8,801 bases of DNA from an uncultured Clostridia bacterium (GTDB lineage: Bacteria > Bacillota > Clostridia > TANB77 > CAG-508): the NCBI GenBank assembly GCA_934148985.1, contig CAKPDO010000050.1, positions 1-8,801 of the forward strand, read 5' to 3'. Under the pieces are notes generated by a model. That model was not told the DNA's origin, searched no databases, and was given only the letters and a program-made list of their open reading frames with translations. Each line of letters begins with the position of its first letter. Within the stretch, counting starts at the first letter, position 1. Below are positions 5,977 to 8,801 of the stretch, piece after piece. A program made the position numbers and the translations under genes.

Positions 5977-6699
5977 ATGGAAAATGGAAGAAGCATATCT
6001 ATAAGATTAGTGTATGTAATAGCTTTTTTTGCAATAATTATAGCAATTATAATTGGAAAAAATTTTTCGAAAGATAAAGATGTGGAAAAAGTTGCTGAAA
6101 ACAGTGAAGTGCAACTTCAAAATGAAGAAAATACAAAAATTTCAAGTATAAATCGTAAAAATATTGTAGAAACTACATCAAGAGCTGAGGATTTAACGAG
6201 AATTGCAAGTGCAACAGTAAAAGAAGAAACAAAATATGTTTCTCTTCAAGATGTTAAAATTTCAAAAGATATGGATTTAACAGTAAGAACAGGTTTGTCT
6301 AGAGATGATTTTATTAAATTAATTGCAGGCGTAAAAGCCGATACATCAGGATTTTTCGAAGAAAATGCAGGATTAATTTATGATTTATGTGAAGAATATT
6401 CTATAAATGAAATATTCTTTTGTGGATTAATTTCAGCGGAATCTGGCTGGAAAATAGAACAAAACCATAGAGTAACTTATAATTATATAAGTTTAATGAA
6501 AGATGGAAAGCTTTTAAGATTTTCATCTGTTGAAGAGGGATTAAGAGAAGCAGCAAGCAAATTACATACTAACTACTTAAGTAAAGGCGGAAAATTCTAT
6601 TTTGGAAAAACCTTAGCAGCTGTAAAGACAAGATTTTGTCCAGAATCAAGTACGTGGGTTAATTTGGTTTTTGGAAGAATGAAACAAATAATAAAATAA
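5977..6699 (+). CDS. Membrane-anchored glucosaminidase-type peptidoglycan hydrolase (GH73-like)
   Basis: This 240-aa protein has one hydrophobic segment near the N-terminus (about 9-27) after a short Arg-containing start, with no clear cleavage site, so a signal anchor is likely. A polar linker runs to about 100. Residues about 105-240 resemble the glucosaminidase fold (PF01832, GH73). ISAESGW (152-158) places the probable catalytic glutamate at E155, matching the ALESGWG motif of the family, and YNYISLM (168-174) corresponds to the usual N-x-FGI stretch. GH73 enzymes cut the N-acetylglucosaminyl-1,4-N-acetylmuramic bond in the glycan strand, so the domain should face the wall. AAGGAG lies 6 bases before the ATG. 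The deacetylase gene begins 19 bases downstream, probably in the same transcript. Cys residues at about 138, 149 and 221 are unusual for an exported domain. Fold assignment is fairly sure; a lytic transglycosylase-like activity cannot be excluded. Confidence 0.78.
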   Translation: MENGRSISIRLVYVIAFFAIIIAIIIGKNFSKDKDVEKVAENSEVQLQNEENTKISSINRKNIVETTSRAEDLTRIASATVKEETKYVSLQDVKISKDMDLTVRTGLSRDDFIKLIAGVKADTSGFFEENAGLIYDLCEEYSINEIFFCGLISAESGWKIEQNHRVTYNYISLMKDGKLLRFSSVEEGLREAASKLHTNYLSKGGKFYFGKTLAAVKTRFCPESSTWVNLVFGRMKQIIK

Positions 6700-6718
6700 A
6701 ATAAAATAGGTGTAAAAA

Positions 6719-7601
6719 ATGTCAAGGAATATGTTGAGAAGAAATAAATTTAAAAGAAGATATATACTAGTAATAATATTAATTATAATAATTGTTTTGC
6801 TAATTTTAACTATAAATACAGTATATAAAAATAATAAAAAAATTGAGAGTGGCAAAACAGAAGAAAATACAAATAGTGAGCAAGAAGAAGCAATTTTAAT
6901 TGAATTAAATAACAAGAAAAAAGAAGAGGAAGAAAAAGCAAAAGAAAAGGAAGAAGAGGAAAATGCTACTGGAGTAATTTATTTAACATTTGATGACGGT
7001 CCAAGCCAAGATATAACTCCTAATGTCTTAGATATTCTTGCTGAAAAAAATGTAAAAGCAACTTTTTTTGTAATACATTATAGTGATTCAAACTCAAGCT
7101 TAGTAAAACGTGAAGCAAAAGATGGACATACTGTTGCTTTACATGGTTATACACATACTTATTCAGATGTGTACAGCTCAGCTGATGCATGTTTAGAAAA
7201 TTTTAGAAAAATACAAAATCAGGTTTATCAAACTATTGGAACAAAGCCAAATATAATAAGATTTCCAGGAGGAAGTTCTAATACAATAAGTAGAAAATAT
7301 TGCAAGCGGAGTCATGACAGAGGTAACACAAAGAGCGTTAGATGAGGGATTTAGATATTTTGATTGGAATGTAGATTCAGATGATGCAGGACATGCAAAA
7401 ACAAAAGATGATGTATATAATAATGTAACGTCAAAATTAAAGCCAAAAAGAGGAAATGTAGTGTTAATGCATGATTTTTCGAGAAATAATAAAACTTTAA
7501 ATGCATTAGCAGATATTATAGATTTTGGAAAACAAAATGGTTATGTGTTTAGAAAAATAACAGAAGATACACCAATGGTAAGACATTCTGTTAATAATTA
7601 A
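6719..7601 (+). pseudogene. Frameshifted membrane-anchored NodB polysaccharide deacetylase
   Basis: Two overlapping frames make up one deacetylase: 6719-7345 carries the N-terminal part and the rest continues, shifted by one base, to the TAA at 7599-7601. Repaired, it would be about 293 aa. Residues 14-33 form a membrane anchor and about 40-85 an Asn/Glu/Lys-rich linker. The NodB domain follows: TFDDG (90-94, general-base and metal Asp92-Asp93), HGYTH (142-146, metal His142 and His146) and RFPGGSSN (181-188) in the first frame. YFDWNVDSDDA and VVLMHD, carrying the late catalytic motifs, lie in the second frame. Such enzymes remove N-acetyl groups from peptidoglycan sugars. AGGTG (6708-6712) precedes the ATG by 6 bases, 19 bases after the glucosaminidase stop, so the two form an operon. 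Neither fragment alone has all motifs, so the product should be inactive unless the shift is a sequencing error or is bypassed. Confidence 0.88.
7300..7310 (+). other. Probable one-base insertion causing the frameshift
   Basis: The first frame reads SRKYC then KRSHDRG and stops at 7343-7345. Dropping one A from the AA at 7304-7305 gives SRKYCSGVMTEVTQ, which joins cleanly to the downstream frame and has the RKY-x-(S/T/K)-G-(V/I)-M-T pattern I associate with related deacetylases. No slippery heptamer is visible. Confidence 0.72.
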
Positions 7602-7611
7602 TTTTAATATT

Positions 7612-7630
7612 TGTGGATATTATGTCCACA
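7612..7630 (+). terminator. Weak hairpin between the deacetylase and the tRNA
   Basis: TGTGGA (7612-7617) pairs with TCCACA (7625-7630) around a 7-base loop, 11 bases after the deacetylase stop. No T-run follows, so it may be a weak terminator or a processing site ahead of the tRNA. Confidence 0.35.
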
Positions 7631-7636
7631 TTAGAT

Positions 7637-7727
7637 GGAGCAATACTCAAGAGGCTGAAGAGATCAGTTTCGAAAACTGACAGGTCGAGCAATCGGCGCG
7701 GGGGTTCAAATCCCTCTTGCTCCGCCA
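7637..7727 (+). tRNA. tRNA-Ser (anticodon CGA)
   Basis: The 91-nt gene folds as a class II tRNA. The acceptor stem is GGAGCAA (7637-7643) with TTGCTCC (7717-7723), followed by discriminator G7724 and encoded CCA (7725-7727). The anticodon stem is TCAGT/ACTGA around loop TTCGAAA (7669-7675), giving anticodon CGA at 7671-7673, which reads UCG serine codons. A long variable arm (about 7681-7699) is typical of tRNA-Ser. The T stem GGGGG/CCCTC holds the loop TTCAAAT. No convincing promoter of its own was found, so it may be transcribed from the operon upstream. Confidence 0.96.
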
Positions 7728-7753
7728 AATAAAAAATTAGTTCAAAGTCAAAA

Positions 7754-7775
7754 AAAGATAAGAGCCCTTATCTTT
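7754..7775 (+). terminator. Hairpin after tRNA-Ser
   Basis: AAAGATAAG (7754-7762) pairs perfectly with CTTATCTTT (7767-7775) around the 4-base loop AGCC. It lies 26 bases after the tRNA. The following T-run is poor (CTAGTTT), so it may act together with the next hairpin. Confidence 0.6.
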
Positions 7776-7787
7776 CTAGTTTAGTTG

Positions 7788-7821
7788 AATTGGAGTTCTA
7801 TGCGCGAACTTCAATTTTTTT
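7788..7821 (+). terminator. Intrinsic terminator after tRNA-Ser, with long T-run
   Basis: AATTGGAGTTC (7788-7798) pairs with GAACTTCAATT (7806-7816), with one G-T wobble, around a 7-base loop TATGCGC. It runs into a tract of seven T (7815-7821), the classic intrinsic form. Confidence 0.82.
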
Positions 7822-7829
7822 GACAAATT

Positions 7830-7857
7830 TTTACAAAATATAACTTTTTCTTAAAAT
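7830..7857 (+). promoter_or_regulatory. Possible promoter of the ZIP transporter gene
   Basis: TTTACA (7830-7835), 16 bases, TAAAAT (7852-7857). A better -35 match, TTGACA at 7820-7825, overlaps the terminator T-run but has no well-spaced -10. A later alternative -10 is TATACT at 7867-7872. The assignment is tentative. Confidence 0.4.
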
Positions 7858-7887
7858 GAAGCATAATATACTATGAGGTGAATTAAA

Positions 7888-8685
7888 TTGAATTGGTTTG
7901 AAAATTTAAATCCAGTAATTCAAGCTCTTATAGCGAGCATATTTACTTGGGGAGTAACAGCTTTAGGTTCACTAGTAGTATGTTTTTTTAAAGAAGTCAA
8001 CAAAAAAATATTAAATACAATATTAGGATTTAGTGCTGGAGTGATGATAGCATCTTCATTTTGGTCATTGCTTGCACCATCAATTGAACTTTCTGGTGAA
8101 CTTGGCTACATAGCATGGGCTTTGCCAGCGATTGGTTTTTCGATAGGAGCAATGTTTGTACTTTTATCTGATAAATTTTTAGATAGAGCATTAAAAAACA
8201 AAGAAGACTTAAGAGGTTCAGCGTCTTTGAAAAAAAGTATTTTATTGATATCAGCAATAACAATCCATAATATTCCAGAGGGAATGTCAATTGGTGTAGC
8301 TTTTGGCGGAATAGCAAGTGGAGTTCCTGGAGTGACATCAATAGGAGCATTAATGTTAGCATTAGGGATTGGAATACAAAATTTCCCAGAGGGAGCGGCT
8401 GTTTCATTACCACTTAGAAATGAGGGATTTTCAAGATTTAAAAGTTTTATGTTTGGCCAGGGGTCGGCTATTGTTGAACCAATAGCGGCTGTTATAGGAG
8501 CGGTGCTTGTTATAATGATGAGAAGTATTCTTCCTGTGTTGCTTTCATTTGCAGCTGGTGCTATGATTGCTGTAGCAGCAAGGGAATTGCTTCCGGAATC
8601 AATAATTGAAAATAAAAATTTAGCAACATTAGGTTTAATTTTCGGATTTACATTGATGATGATTTTAGATGTTGCTCTAGGATGA
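7888..8685 (+). CDS. ZIP-family divalent metal transporter (ZupT/GufA-like)
   Basis: This 265-aa, highly hydrophobic protein has about eight predicted membrane helices, the usual size and shape of bacterial ZIP transporters. The two metal-site helices carry the family signatures: HNIPEG (127-132; H127, N128, E131) in helix 4 and QNFPEG (164-169; N165, E168) in helix 5. VEP (196-198) in helix 6 and ARELLPES (231-238) also fit. ZIP proteins move Zn2+, often also Fe2+ or Mn2+, into the cytoplasm; bacterial forms of this GufA/ZupT type are broad in substrate. The cytosolic loop between helices 3 and 4 (about 98-116) is short and lacks a His-rich metal-binding stretch. The start is TTG, chosen because GAGGTG (7875-7880) sits 7 bases upstream and the first residues MNWFENLNPVIQALIAS begin helix 1 normally. 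It appears monocistronic, ending at a hairpin at 8688-8722. No metal-responsive operator was recognised. Confidence 0.92.
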   Translation: MNWFENLNPVIQALIASIFTWGVTALGSLVVCFFKEVNKKILNTILGFSAGVMIASSFWSLLAPSIELSGELGYIAWALPAIGFSIGAMFVLLSDKFLDRALKNKEDLRGSASLKKSILLISAITIHNIPEGMSIGVAFGGIASGVPGVTSIGALMLALGIGIQNFPEGAAVSLPLRNEGFSRFKSFMFGQGSAIVEPIAAVIGAVLVIMMRSILPVLLSFAAGAMIAVAARELLPESIIENKNLATLGLIFGFTLMMILDVALG

Positions 8686-8687
8686 AA

Positions 8688-8722
8688 AAATTATTGGCAA
8701 GATTTTATTTTGCCAATAATTT
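8688..8722 (+). terminator. Terminator of the ZIP transporter gene
   Basis: A perfect 13-bp stem, AAATTATTGGCAA (8688-8700) with TTGCCAATAATTT (8710-8722), closes a 9-base loop two bases after the stop codon. The downstream T content is modest. Confidence 0.78.
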
Positions 8723-8764
8723 GCTATGTCAATCATTTTTGAAAATGTCTTAAAAATTTTTATT

Positions 8765-8799
8765 TATTAGCACTAAATTTTTATAGTTTAGTGCTAATA
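8765..8799. promoter_or_regulatory. CIRCE-like inverted repeat at the window edge
   Basis: A perfect 13-bp inverted repeat (8765-8777 with 8787-8799) contains TTAGCACT and AGTGCTAA. These are the first and last eight bases of the HrcA operator CIRCE (TTAGCACTC-N9-GAGTGCTAA), but the nine-base arms are 13 bases apart, not 9, and the inner C/G pair is A/T. It could be a variant operator for a gene past the edge, or simply a terminator hairpin. Confidence 0.45.
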
Positions 8800-8801
8800 T
8801 T

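Noticed and set aside
7300..7310. Programmed ribosomal frameshifting in the deacetylase gene
   Set aside because: There is no slippery heptamer, rare-codon or stop-codon arrangement, and no following pseudoknot is apparent; a one-base insertion explains it more simply.
7314..7601. A separate 95-codon gene
   Set aside because: It encodes the C-terminal half of a NodB deacetylase continuous with the upstream frame; GGAG just before the ATG is too close to serve as a normal ribosome site.
7618..7623. TATTAT as a -10 for a dedicated tRNA-Ser promoter
   Set aside because: No -35-like sequence is found at a suitable distance upstream.
7820..7825. TTGACA as the -35 of the ZIP gene
   Set aside because: No -10-like hexamer lies 16-18 bases downstream, and the box overlaps the terminator T-run; kept only as an alternative.
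8030..8413. Minus-strand frame of 127 codons opposite the ZIP gene
   Set aside because: It is a Leu-rich shadow of membrane-helix codons without start signals, overlapping a gene with clear family motifs.

Overview
The window is an AT-rich (roughly 30% GC by eye) bacterial segment with the standard genetic code: TGG encodes Trp, and TAA and TGA act as stops. Consensus sigma-A promoters, purine-rich Shine-Dalgarno sites, GTG and TTG starts, intrinsic hairpin terminators, an RqcH-type NFACT protein and Firmicute-style wall enzymes all suggest a low-GC Bacillota. A gut-type Clostridia member is my best guess, but no marker fixes the genus.

Layout. (1) Positions 1-2478 hold the 3' part of a large surface-protein gene. 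It has tandem 112-residue DUF11-like repeats, then a von Willebrand factor A domain with a complete MIDAS, then a long Glu/Asn-rich tail with no visible anchor. (2) Positions 2485-3043 hold two back-to-back hairpin terminators, an unannotated 55-aa gene on the minus strand, its perfect-consensus promoter with 11-bp phased repeats, and the corA promoter. (3) Positions 3044-4003 are a CorA-family Mg2+ transporter. It converges on rqcH (4098-5855, minus strand) through a duplicated terminator hairpin. (4) rqcH and a cell-wall operon diverge from promoters whose -35 boxes are only 5 bp apart. The operon encodes a membrane-anchored glucosaminidase and a membrane-anchored NodB polysaccharide deacetylase, and the deacetylase gene is broken by an apparent one-base insertion. 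(5) A tRNA-Ser(CGA) with encoded CCA follows, then two hairpins, then a ZIP-family metal transporter (7888-8685). (6) The right edge holds the ZIP terminator and an inverted repeat whose arms match the CIRCE/HrcA operator but with wider spacing.

Functionally these are mostly ordinary chromosomal genes: metal transport (CorA, ZIP), ribosome-associated quality control (RqcH), peptidoglycan remodelling (glucosaminidase and deacetylase) and a surface adhesin-like protein. No phage, transposon, CRISPR or defence system was found. The least explained element is the small hydrophobic-tailed protein at 2591-2758 with its phased-repeat promoter.
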